NCBI RefSeq assembly: GCF_036038375.1
Contig: NZ_CP107935.1
Location: 3,658,001 to 3,722,000 of the forward strand
Source of the DNA: Streptomyces sp. NBC_00414
GTDB taxonomy: Bacteria > Actinomycetota > Actinomycetes > Streptomycetales > Streptomycetaceae
Direction: 5' to 3'
Length of the DNA stretch: 64,000 nt
Numbering within the stretch: position 1 is the first letter of the stretch; each line of letters opens with the position of its first letter. The translations under genes and the position numbers were made by a program. Below the pieces are notes generated by a model, which saw nothing but the letters and a program-made list of their open reading frames with translations, ran no database searches and had not been told where the DNA came from. This document shows, in pieces, positions 1 to 8,684 of this stretch.

Positions 1-1
1 C

Positions 2-3000
2 GGGCCCAACGAGTGGCTCGTCGACGAGATCTATCAGCAGTACCTCCAGGACCCGAATTCGGTAGACCGAGCCTGGTGGGACTTCTTCGCCGACTACAAG
101 CCCGGCGGCGTGGCCGCCTCGGCTCCGGCGGGTACCGCGGCCGCGGGGGCCGCGGGAACCACCGCCCCACAGGCGGCGGCGAAGGCAGCTCCGGCCGCCC
201 CCGCCGCGCCGCCGGCCCAGGCCGCTCCGGCCCAGGCCCCCGCGCAGGCTCAGGCCGCACCGGCCGCCGCGAAGCCAGCGGCTGCCGCACCGGCCAAGGC
301 GGCGGCTCCGGCCGCCGCACCGGCGAAGCCCGCCGCGGCCAAGCCGGCCGCCGCGAAGGCGCCCGCGTCGGAGGCCACCGCGTCCCCGGGCGGGCCGGAG
401 TACGTGACGCTGCGCGGCCCGAGCGCCGCGGTCGCGAAGAACATGAACGCCTCCGTCGAGGTCCCCACGGCCACGTCCGTGCGTGCGGTCCCGGTGAAGC
501 TGCTCTTCGACAACCGCATCGTCATCAACAACCACCTGAAGCGTGCCCGGGGCGGGAAGATCTCCTTCACCCACCTCATCGGCTACGCGATGGTGCAGGC
601 CATCAAGGCCATGCCGTCGATGAACTACTCCTTCACGGAGAAGGACGGCAAGCCGACGCTGGTCAAGCCGGAGCACGTCAACTTCGGCCTCGCCATCGAC
701 CTGGTGAAGCCCAACGGCGACCGCCAGCTGGTCGTCGCGGGCATCAAGAAGGCCGAGACGCTGAACTTCTTCGAGTTCTGGCAGGCCTACGAGGACATCG
801 TCCGCCGGGCCCGTGACGGCAAGCTGACGATGGACGACTTCACCGGTGTCACGGTCTCGCTGACCAACCCCGGTGGCCTCGGCACCGTCCACTCGGTCCC
901 GCGTCTGATGCCCGGGCAGTCGGTCATCATGGGCGTCGGTTCGATGGACTACCCGGCGGAGTTCCAGGGCACGTCCCAGGACACCCTGAACAAGCTCGGC
1001 ATCGCGAAGGTCATGACGCTCACGTCGACCTACGACCACCGGGTCATCCAGGGCGCCGCGTCCGGCGAGTTCCTGCGCGTCGTCGCGAACTACCTCCTCG
1101 GCGAGCAGGGCTTCTACGACGAGATCTTCGAGGCCCTGCGCATTCCGTACGAGCCGGTCCGCTGGCTCAAGGACATCGACGCCTCGCACGACGACGACGT
1201 CACGAAGGCCGCCCGCGTCTTCGAGCTGATCCACTCCTACCGGGTCCGCGGCCACGTCATGGCCGACACCGACCCGCTGGAGTACCGCCAGCGCAAGCAC
1301 CCCGACCTGGACATCACCGAGCACGGGCTCACCCTGTGGGACCTGGAGCGCGAGTTCGCGGTCGGCGGTTTCGCGGGCAAGTCCCTGATGAAGCTGCGCG
1401 ACATCCTCGGTGTGCTGCGCGACTCGTACTGCCGCACCACGGGCGTCGAGTTCATGCACATCCAGGACCCGAAGCAGCGCCGGTGGATCCAGGACCGCAT
1501 CGAGCGCCCGCACTCCAAGCCGGAGCGCGAGGAGCAGCTGCGGATCCTGCGCCGGCTGAACGCGGCGGAAGCCTTCGAGACCTTCCTGCAGACGAAGTAC
1601 GTCGGCCAGAAGCGCTTCTCCCTGGAGGGCGGCGAGTCCGTCATCCCGCTGCTCGACGCGGTGCTCGACTCCGCCGCCGAGTCGCGTCTCGACGAGGTCG
1701 TCATCGGCATGGCCCACCGCGGCCGCCTGAACGTCCTCGCGAACATCGTCGGCAAGTCGTACGCGCAGATCTTCCGGGAGTTCGAGGGCAACCTCGACCC
1801 GAAGTCGATGCACGGCTCCGGCGACGTCAAGTACCACCTGGGCGCCGAAGGTGTCTTCACGGGCCTGGACGGCGAGCAGATCAAGGTCTCGCTGGCCGCC
1901 AACCCCTCGCACCTCGAGGCGGTCGACCCGATCCTCGAGGGCGTCGCCCGCGCCAAGCAGGACATCATCAACAAGGGCGGCACGGACTTCACCGTCCTGC
2001 CCGTCGCCCTGCACGGTGACGCGGCCTTCGCGGGCCAGGGCGTGGTGGCCGAGACCCTGAACATGTCGCAGCTGCGGGGCTATCGCACCGGCGGCACGGT
2101 CCACGTGGTCATCAACAACCAGGTCGGCTTCACGGCGGCTCCCGAGTCGTCCCGCTCCTCGATGTACGCCACCGACGTGGCCCGCATGATCGAGGCGCCG
2201 ATCTTCCACGTGAACGGCGACGACCCCGAGGCCGTCGTCCGCGTCGCGCGCCTGGCCTTCGAGTTCCGCCAGGCGTTCAACAAGGACGTCGTGATCGACC
2301 TCATCTGCTACCGCCGCCGCGGTCACAACGAGTCGGACAACCCGGCCTTCACCCAGCCGCTGATGTACGACCTGATCGACAAGAAGCGCTCGGTGCGCAA
2401 GCTCTACACCGAGTCGCTGATCGGCCGGGGCGACATCACCCTGGAAGAGGCCGAGCAGGCGCTGCAGGACTACCAGGGCCAGCTGGAGAAGGTCTTCACG
2501 GAGGTCCGCGAAGCCGCTTCCGCGCCCGGTGAGTCCCACGCCCCGGACGTGAAGCCGGAGTTCCCGGTGGCGGTCACCACGGCCGTCTCCCAGGAGGTCG
2601 TCAAGCGGATCGCCGAGTCCCAGGTCAACATCCCCGAGCGCGTCACCGTCCACCCGCGTCTGCTGCCCCAGCTGCAGCGCCGCGCGGCGATGGTCGAGGA
2701 CGGCACGATCGACTGGGGCATGGGCGAGACGCTCGCGATCGGCTCCCTGCTCCTGGAGGGCACCCCGGTGCGCCTCTCGGGCCAGGACTCCCGCCGCGGC
2801 ACGTTCGGCCAGCGCCACGCGGTCCTGATCGACCGGGAGACGGCGGAGGACTTCACTCCGCTGCAGTACCTCTCGGAGGACCAGGCCCGCTACAACTGCT
2901 ACGACTCACTTCTCTCCGAGTACGCGGCGATGGGCTTCGAGTACGGCTACTCGCTGGCGCGTCCCGAGTCCCTCGTGATGTGGGAGGCGCAGTTCGGCGA

Positions 3001-3757
3001 CTTCGTCAACGGCGCCCAGACGGTGGTGGACGAGTTCATCTCGTCGGCGGAGCAGAAGTGGGGCCAGACGTCCGGCGTCACGCTGCTTCTCCCGCACGGC
3101 TACGAGGGCCAGGGCCCGGACCACTCGTCCGCCCGCCCGGAGCGCTTCCTCCAGATGTGCGCGCAGAACAACATGACGGTCGCCATGCCGACGCTCCCGT
3201 CGAACTACTTCCACCTCCTGCGGTGGCAGGTGCACAACCCGCACCACAAGCCGCTGGTGGTCTTCACCCCGAAGTCGATGCTCCGCCTCAAGGCGGCCGC
3301 GTCGAAGGCGGAGGAGTTCACGACGGGCGGCTTCCGCCCCGTCATCGGCGACTCCTCGGTGGACCCGGCGGCCGTCAAGAAGGTCGTCTTCACCGCGGGC
3401 AAGGTGTACTACGACCTCGACGCCGAGCGTAAGAAGCGCGGCATCACGGACACGGCCGTCATCCGCATCGAGCGCCTGTACCCCCTCCCGGGTGCGGAGC
3501 TCCAGGCGGAGATCGCCAAGTACCCGAACGCCGAGAAGTACCTGTGGGCCCAGGAGGAGCCGGCGAACCAGGGCGCGTGGCCGTTCATCGCCCTGAACCT
3601 CATCGACCACCTGGACCTGGCGGTCGGCGCGGACGTCCCCCACGGGGAGCGCCTCCGCCGCATCTCCCGCCCGGCGGGCTCGTCCCCGGCGGTCGGCTCG
3701 GCCAAGCGCCACCAGGCGGAGCAGGAGCAGTTGGTGCGTGAGGTGTTCGACGCCTGA
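2..3757 (+). CDS. kgd: Multifunctional 2-oxoglutarate dehydrogenase E1 / succinyltransferase-like protein, 5' truncated
   Basis: This gene makes the actinobacterial fused E2-E1 component of the 2-oxoglutarate dehydrogenase complex (2-oxoglutarate to succinyl-CoA, TCA cycle, cytoplasm). The reading frame is open from base 2, so the start lies left of the window and 1251 codons remain. Visible in order: the N-terminal segment GPNEWLVDEIYQQYL; a long Ala/Pro-rich linker; an E2 acyltransferase-like domain with TYDHRVIQGA near in-window residue 344; then the thiamine-diphosphate E1 domain with HGDAAFAGQG (about 670), NNQVGFT (about 704) and RRRGHNE (about 770). No lipoyl domain is seen, as is normal for this fused actinobacterial form, where other subunits supply it. 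A GTG at 110 could be mistaken for the start, but the homologous N-terminus continues upstream of it. A strong hairpin follows the stop. Confidence 0.96.
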   Translation, partial: GPNEWLVDEIYQQYLQDPNSVDRAWWDFFADYKPGGVAASAPAGTAAAGAAGTTAPQAAAKAAPAAPAAPPAQAAPAQAPAQAQAAPAAAKPAAAAPAKAAAPAAAPAKPAAAKPAAAKAPASEATASPGGPEYVTLRGPSAAVAKNMNASVEVPTATSVRAVPVKLLFDNRIVINNHLKRARGGKISFTHLIGYAMVQAIKAMPSMNYSFTEKDGKPTLVKPEHVNFGLAIDLVKPNGDRQLVVAGIKKAETLNFFEFWQAYEDIVRRARDGKLTMDDFTGVTVSLTNPGGLGTVHSVPRLMPGQSVIMGVGSMDYPAEFQGTSQDTLNKLGIAKVMTLTSTYDHRVIQGAASGEFLRVVANYLLGEQGFYDEIFEALRIPYEPVRWLKDIDASHDDDVTKAARVFELIHSYRVRGHVMADTDPLEYRQRKHPDLDITEHGLTLWDLEREFAVGGFAGKSLMKLRDILGVLRDSYCRTTGVEFMHIQDPKQRRWIQDRIERPHSKPEREEQLRILRRLNAAEAFETFLQTKYVGQKRFSLEGGESVIPLLDAVLDSAAESRLDEVVIGMAHRGRLNVLANIVGKSYAQIFREFEGNLDPKSMHGSGDVKYHLGAEGVFTGLDGEQIKVSLAANPSHLEAVDPILEGVARAKQDIINKGGTDFTVLPVALHGDAAFAGQGVVAETLNMSQLRGYRTGGTVHVVINNQVGFTAAPESSRSSMYATDVARMIEAPIFHVNGDDPEAVVRVARLAFEFRQAFNKDVVIDLICYRRRGHNESDNPAFTQPLMYDLIDKKRSVRKLYTESLIGRGDITLEEAEQALQDYQGQLEKVFTEVREAASAPGESHAPDVKPEFPVAVTTAVSQEVVKRIAESQVNIPERVTVHPRLLPQLQRRAAMVEDGTIDWGMGETLAIGSLLLEGTPVRLSGQDSRRGTFGQRHAVLIDRETAEDFTPLQYLSEDQARYNCYDSLLSEYAAMGFEYGYSLARPESLVMWEAQFGDFVNGAQTVVDEFISSAEQKWGQTSGVTLLLPHGYEGQGPDHSSARPERFLQMCAQNNMTVAMPTLPSNYFHLLRWQVHNPHHKPLVVFTPKSMLRLKAAASKAEEFTTGGFRPVIGDSSVDPAAVKKVVFTAGKVYYDLDAERKKRGITDTAVIRIERLYPLPGAELQAEIAKYPNAEKYLWAQEEPANQGAWPFIALNLIDHLDLAVGADVPHGERLRRISRPAGSSPAVGSAKRHQAEQEQLVREVFDA

Positions 3758-3805
3758 TCCGCAGTCGGACGCCTGATCCGTAGCGTACGGACGCGGTCGT
3801 ACGAC

Positions 3806-3849
3806 CGGAGGGCCCGGCCCCGAGCTTCGGTTCGGGGGCGGGCCCTCCG
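3806..3849. terminator. Bidirectional hairpin terminator between kgd and the TIR-TPR gene
   Basis: Arms 3806-3823 and 3832-3849 pair over 18 positions with one mismatch, around an 8-base loop (gcttcggt). The hairpin lies between two converging genes and can serve both. Confidence 0.8.
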
Positions 3850-3876
3850 TTCATGCCCAGCCGTACGACACCTCTG

Positions 3877-6800
3877 TCAGATGCTGAGAGGTTCGAAGTT
3901 CCAGTACAGGCATGTCCGGTCTATGGGGTCGAGCATGTCCTCACCCCGCAAGGTGCGCAGATCGAGGTCGAGAGCACGGCGGGCTACCCGGGTCAGCGGA
4001 TGGTCCGGGCCCAGCACCCGGCCGGCCCGTTCCGCCGTGTCCTGGCTCGACGCGACGGCCGCTTCGACACGGTCGGTGAGGTGCCGCGTCATCGCCACGT
4101 TGACCGCGCAGCCGAGGGCCCAGGGATGGTCGGGTCCGACGGCGTTCGTCATGTCGGCCAGCGCCTGCTCGGCGAGGTTGCGGGCCTGTGTGCGTTCGCC
4201 GACGGCGCGGAGGATGAGGGCCTGGTTGCTCCGGGCACCGACGACGAACGGGTGGTCCGGTCCGAGCAGACGCTCGTACCGGCCGACCGCGCGTTCGCTG
4301 AGTGTGCGCGCCCGGTCGACGTCTCCGTGTTCGCGCAGGAAACAGCTGTGGGCCGTGGCGAAGACCAACGTCGCCGAGTGCCGCTTGCCGTGGACCCGTT
4401 CGCTCTTGGCGCGCGCGGTGGCGAAATGCTCCCCCGCGGCCCCGTGGTCGTCCGTGCGGTACAGGCACTGGGCCAGGTTGTAGACGGCCCACAGCGTCTG
4501 CGGATTGTCGTCGCCCAGAACCTCCCGGCACCGAGCCGTGTTCTCCCGCTGGATCTGCAGAGCCTCCCGGTGGTGGCCGAGCAGACGGAGGTCGATCACG
4601 GACCAGAGTTCGCTGTAGAGAGTCAGGAAGTGGTGCGGGCCCAGGATTTCGCCGCGCAGACCGAACACCCGTCGGCCGATCTCCAGTGCCTCCTCGTAGC
4701 GGCCGAGCAGACGGAGCGAGGCGGCCCTGTTGTTCTGGGCCCCGAGGGTTGCGGGGTGGTCCTCCCCGCGCAGTTGCGCATACCCCCCGCAGACCTCGTC
4801 CGACAGGTGCAGCGACTCCTCGTAGCGGCCGAGCGCCCGCAGGTCGGCGGCGAGGCCGCTGACCGCACGCAGATATCGGTATCCCTGGACGCCGCCGGTC
4901 ACACGGTGCTCCTCGACCGCCGCACGGTCCACGATCTCGCTGTCCTCGTACGCGCCCATGGCGCGCAGCAGGTTGGCGTAGTGGTGGCCGAGGTCCCACA
5001 GCCGTTCGGAGTGCTCGTCCTGGCCCTCCTGCCAGACTTCCAGTGCCTGCTCGGCGAATCGGACGCCCGTGTCGTTCTCGCCCGAGAGGTAGAGGTAGCG
5101 GAGGCAGTGCAGAACGAACTCCTGGACGTCCTGATCCGTGCGCGCCAGCAGGTCGGCGTGTTCCAGGTGCGGGACGAGTTCGGCATACCGCCGCCACGCC
5201 CCGGTCTCCTCGGGGCTGCCCGGGTCCGACCCGACCAGCACACGGCGAGCCACCTCGGCGCAGTCCGCGTAGTCGCGCGGGGACATGTCGTGCCGGACGG
5301 TGCGGTGGACCATCCGGTGCACGGTGAGGAACTCGTTCGACGGGTCCTGCGGCGGGTGCTCGACCCGGACCACCGAGTACTTCCGCAGCTGTTCGACGGC
5401 GCGGTCCCAGCTGACATCGTCCGTCAGCAGCCTTGCGACGGCCGGCGGCAGTCCGTCGGCCGGAGTGCCGCGCAGCAGCCTTACGGGCACCGCGTCGGGG
5501 GCGAAGAACGTGCACAGCCGGAGCAGTTGCACGGAGTCCGGTGAGGTCTCGCGGACCTTGTCGAGCAGGAACGTCCAGGCGGACCGGAAGGTCATCGGGA
5601 AGTCCGCCGACACCTGGACCAGGGTGTCCCGGCCCGGGTCTCCCTCCGCGTCCCCCGCCAGGAGCTGTTCGAGGTACTCCGCGACCGGCATACCGGACTC
5701 CTCCAGCCAGCCCGCGGTCTGGTCGAGGACCAGGGGCAGGTCTCCCAGTGCCTCGGCCAGCTGGTGGGAGTCCGGCTCCGTCAGACGGGGCGCCCGCCGC
5801 CGGATGAACGCCACCGATTCGTCACGCTCGTAGCCGGAGACCTCCACCATGGCGCCGGGACGCGTGCCCCAGTCCGGGTTGCAGGAGGTGAGGAGCACGT
5901 GTCCGGGGCCGGTCGGTACGAGGTCCCTGATCTCGTCCGGTTCGTCGGCACCGTCCAGGATGAGCAGCCATCGTGGATACGGGTCGCCGCGGTGCAGTGC
6001 GTCCCGCACCGCGCGCAGCCGCTCGCCGTACTCGGCCCCGGTCGGCAGACCCAGTTCGGGGGCCAGGTCGGCCAGTCCCTGCCGGAACGCGGCCCGGCTG
6101 CCCGCGTGCACCCACCACACCACGTGGTAACCGGAGGAGAAGCGGTAGGCGTACTCGGCGGCCAGCTGGGTCTTGCCCACGCCCGACAGGCCGTGCAGGG
6201 TGACCCGGCTCTCGCGCTGGAGCGCCTCGTACACCGTGTTGAGCAGTGGCAGTCGGCCGGTGAAGCGGTCGTTGCGCTCGGGAACCCGGCCCCACACCCG
6301 GAGGGTGTGCACGGGGAAGGCCGGGCCGGGCCGCTCGTCGTCGGACGACTCGGGAAAGGGATCGGACGGCAGGTCGAGGCGGTCCAGGAGGCGCCGTTCG
6401 GCCTCTTCGGCGCCCACGTCGTGGAGCGTGACCGCATCGAGCACGGCCGCCCCGGTGGGCGGGGCCGAGGGGGCCACGGTCACCGCCGCGATGCGCCGCG
6501 CGTTCGGTAAGACGACCGCGCGCAGGGCCGCGTCCCACTCCCGGGCCGTGCGGGCGCCGAGCCTGAAGAACTGGTCGCTCAGGAGCAGCAGGACGGGTCC
6601 CGGTGCCAGCAGGAGGTCGCGCAGTGACTCCTCGAGGGACACACCGGCCGGCGGGCCCCATCGCTGGTGCACGACCCGGTGGCCGCGCCGCTCCAGACGG
6701 TGCCCGATCCAGTCGGCCCAGGGCCGGTGGACGCCCGAGAAGCTGAGCGTGACGGTCTGCCGTCCGGTGCGCAGTCGCCGCGGCCTGCCCGGCGGCACGA

Positions 6801-7365
6801 GTTCCGGCCGGGTGTCGGGGGACGTGCGTCGGCCGACCGGCCGGCGGCGGTCGTCGGCCGTGCGGTCCTCGGGCCCGACCGGGTCACCGGATCGCTCCGG
6901 CGACCGGGGGGAGGGCACGAGGCCGGCCGCGGACGTCCGCTCCCGCATGACCTCCGCCAGCCGGGCGGCCGGTGCGCTGCCGGGCACGCGTTCACGAATC
7001 TCCGACAGCAGTTCGGCCTTGCGGACCGGTACGCCCCACTGGTTGTTGACCGTCAGCCACAGCGACGCGTGTCCGGTCGCCCGCCCGGTCGAGACCCGGA
7101 AGCGGACCGGTCCGTACGTACCGCCGAACCGGTGCAGGACGACACTCGGCTCGTCGAGGGCGGTGCAGACGAAGTAGGGCGAGCCGTCGAGGGCGACGGT
7201 GAAGGTGAATTCCTCGTCGGGGTAGGGCCAGTGGCCGCCCGTGCCACCGTTCTCGGACAGCGGGCCCCGCAGGTCGACGGTGACCAGGTACTCGCACTGC
7301 GTCTCGGCCTCCCGCGGCCAGGCCACGACGGGTTCGATCAGGAGGGTGTGGTCGTCGAGGTTCAT
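3877..7365 (-). CDS. Large TIR-NTPase-TPR protein (FxsT type) with an extra N-terminal domain
   Basis: This 1162-aa protein resembles the 'FxSxx-COOH system tetratricopeptide repeat protein'. Order of parts: a beta-rich N-terminal segment (about 1-130) that I do not recognise; a disordered linker; a TIR-like domain from about residue 200 (VTLSFSGVHRPWADWIG); an NB-ARC/STAND ATPase with P-loop GLSGVGKTQ (about 391) and Walker B WLLILDGADEP (about 463); then TPR repeats to about 1130. STAND proteins of this build act as switches that oligomerise on sensing a ligand. The ATG at 7365 is preferred to the GTG at 7368 because GGGGAGAGGG lies about 6 bases upstream. It overlaps the CHAT gene stop by one base (TGATG), so it is translationally coupled as the last gene of its operon. 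It is a paralogue of 12122-15151, which lacks the N-terminal segment. Confidence 0.88.
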   Translation of the reverse strand: MNLDDHTLLIEPVVAWPREAETQCEYLVTVDLRGPLSENGGTGGHWPYPDEEFTFTVALDGSPYFVCTALDEPSVVLHRFGGTYGPVRFRVSTGRATGHASLWLTVNNQWGVPVRKAELLSEIRERVPGSAPAARLAEVMRERTSAAGLVPSPRSPERSGDPVGPEDRTADDRRRPVGRRTSPDTRPELVPPGRPRRLRTGRQTVTLSFSGVHRPWADWIGHRLERRGHRVVHQRWGPPAGVSLEESLRDLLLAPGPVLLLLSDQFFRLGARTAREWDAALRAVVLPNARRIAAVTVAPSAPPTGAAVLDAVTLHDVGAEEAERRLLDRLDLPSDPFPESSDDERPGPAFPVHTLRVWGRVPERNDRFTGRLPLLNTVYEALQRESRVTLHGLSGVGKTQLAAEYAYRFSSGYHVVWWVHAGSRAAFRQGLADLAPELGLPTGAEYGERLRAVRDALHRGDPYPRWLLILDGADEPDEIRDLVPTGPGHVLLTSCNPDWGTRPGAMVEVSGYERDESVAFIRRRAPRLTEPDSHQLAEALGDLPLVLDQTAGWLEESGMPVAEYLEQLLAGDAEGDPGRDTLVQVSADFPMTFRSAWTFLLDKVRETSPDSVQLLRLCTFFAPDAVPVRLLRGTPADGLPPAVARLLTDDVSWDRAVEQLRKYSVVRVEHPPQDPSNEFLTVHRMVHRTVRHDMSPRDYADCAEVARRVLVGSDPGSPEETGAWRRYAELVPHLEHADLLARTDQDVQEFVLHCLRYLYLSGENDTGVRFAEQALEVWQEGQDEHSERLWDLGHHYANLLRAMGAYEDSEIVDRAAVEEHRVTGGVQGYRYLRAVSGLAADLRALGRYEESLHLSDEVCGGYAQLRGEDHPATLGAQNNRAASLRLLGRYEEALEIGRRVFGLRGEILGPHHFLTLYSELWSVIDLRLLGHHREALQIQRENTARCREVLGDDNPQTLWAVYNLAQCLYRTDDHGAAGEHFATARAKSERVHGKRHSATLVFATAHSCFLREHGDVDRARTLSERAVGRYERLLGPDHPFVVGARSNQALILRAVGERTQARNLAEQALADMTNAVGPDHPWALGCAVNVAMTRHLTDRVEAAVASSQDTAERAGRVLGPDHPLTRVARRALDLDLRTLRGEDMLDPIDRTCLYWNFEPLSI

Positions 7366-8684
7366 CACGAACCCTCTCCCCAGGCGCTGTGCCCTCTCTC
7401 GGTGACGAGTCGCAGTGTGGTGAGCGGATGACCGTAGTACTGGAAGGTGAAGGCATACAGCAGCCGCATGACCCGCTTCTGACCGACCGCGTCCACGTGA
7501 CCGTCATCGTTGCGCGTTGTCGGGATCCCCGCCAGGCCGCCGAAGTTTCCCAGGGCCTCGGCCCTGAAGGCCCGCAGGCTCTCCGGGACCGGGAGGTCCG
7601 GCCGCCCGGCAACCTGGCGCATCAGACGCTTGATCAGCACGCGTGCGTCCTGGTCCCCCACCTCGCCGGCAGTGACGATGCAGCCGCCCGCCCTCTTGCG
7701 CAGGAAGAGTTCGGCGAATCCGCGCAGTGCGTTCTCGCCCTGTCCGAGGTTGTTGACGAAGCGTCCGGAGTGGCAGGCGTTCAGGCAGACCAGGGACCGG
7801 TCCCTGCCCAGTACCCGCATGCCCTCGCTGTTGTACTCCGCCCAGGTGCGCTCCGCGAGCGTGAGGCTCATGACGGCGTCGCCGTAGGTGCCGTGGCAGC
7901 CCATGTAGACCAGGCCGGTGGGATCCTCCCGGTCCGTGGCGTCGAGCGCCTGCAGGAAGGAGGTCATCTCCGGATGCGTCCGGTGCAGGTACGGCGCGAA
8001 GACGTCCGAGTCGTCGGTCATGTCCCGGTGGAGGTAGGCCAGGACACTGCCGCGGCACTCGCCGGTGGGACGCGGCAGGCCCTGGTCGCCGTCGTGCACG
8101 GTGGTCCAGCGGGTCAGGACGAGCAGGGCGCCCAGCAGACCGCCCGGCAGGCCGTGTTCCTGGTCGGGCGGCACCCAGAACGCCTCCCACGGCAGTTCGT
8201 ATCCGGTGTCGTCCCACACGATGAGGCGCAGCGCGTCGCCGTGCTGGACGCGGGCGCTGTTGATCCAGGCGGCCAGTTCGCCCTGGTTCCCCGACCAGTG
8301 CTGGATCCCCCGCAGGATCTCGGAGGGGTACAGGCCGTGCTGCGTCAGGTTGCCCAGGCCGACGGCCGGAGCGGTGAGCCGGGTCGGCCCCGGCGCGCAG
8401 CTGACCTTGAGGTCGCCGCACCAGCCGCGGAACCGGTAGCCGTCCCGTCCGTCCGCGCCCGCGGCACGGTCGACGCGGAGCACCGCGTACCCCTCCTCCA
8501 GCCGCTCGTGGAGCCTGGCGTCGACACTGCCCACGCCGACCGGGGCGTCCGGCGGACGCAGCGGGTGGAGCAGCGACGGGAGCTCGCGGCGCACGGTGTC
8601 CATGGGGCGGGACAAGGGCGTCCGGCGGATCGCGCTGCCCGCGCCCGTCAGCCAGCGAGGACCGCGCGGCGGCTCACCACTCAC
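7365..8684 (-). CDS. CHAT-domain caspase-like protease
   Basis: This 439-aa protein carries a CHAT (caspase HetF associated with TPR) domain in its C-terminal two thirds. The catalytic pair is visible: His in MGCHGTYGD (about 262) and Cys in CLNACHSG (about 301). CHAT proteases are the effectors of several bacterial conflict systems, for example TPR-CHAT in type III-E CRISPR, and cut a partner once activated. The substrate here is unknown. The start is the GTG at 8684: GGGGAGGGGG lies just upstream, and the frame overlaps the end of the vWA gene by 11 bases. The frame is open further upstream to 9068, but that part only shadows the vWA gene. The 3' end is coupled to the TIR-NTPase-TPR gene. 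Confidence 0.87.
   Translation of the reverse strand: MSGEPPRGPRWLTGAGSAIRRTPLSRPMDTVRRELPSLLHPLRPPDAPVGVGSVDARLHERLEEGYAVLRVDRAAGADGRDGYRFRGWCGDLKVSCAPGPTRLTAPAVGLGNLTQHGLYPSEILRGIQHWSGNQGELAAWINSARVQHGDALRLIVWDDTGYELPWEAFWVPPDQEHGLPGGLLGALLVLTRWTTVHDGDQGLPRPTGECRGSVLAYLHRDMTDDSDVFAPYLHRTHPEMTSFLQALDATDREDPTGLVYMGCHGTYGDAVMSLTLAERTWAEYNSEGMRVLGRDRSLVCLNACHSGRFVNNLGQGENALRGFAELFLRKRAGGCIVTAGEVGDQDARVLIKRLMRQVAGRPDLPVPESLRAFRAEALGNFGGLAGIPTTRNDDGHVDAVGQKRVMRLLYAFTFQYYGHPLTTLRLVTERGHSAWGEGS

Noticed and set aside
3853..5544. 563-codon open frame on the plus strand
   Set aside because: It is antisense to the TIR-NTPase-TPR gene and has no domain or ribosome site. Long antisense frames are usual in DNA with this GC bias.
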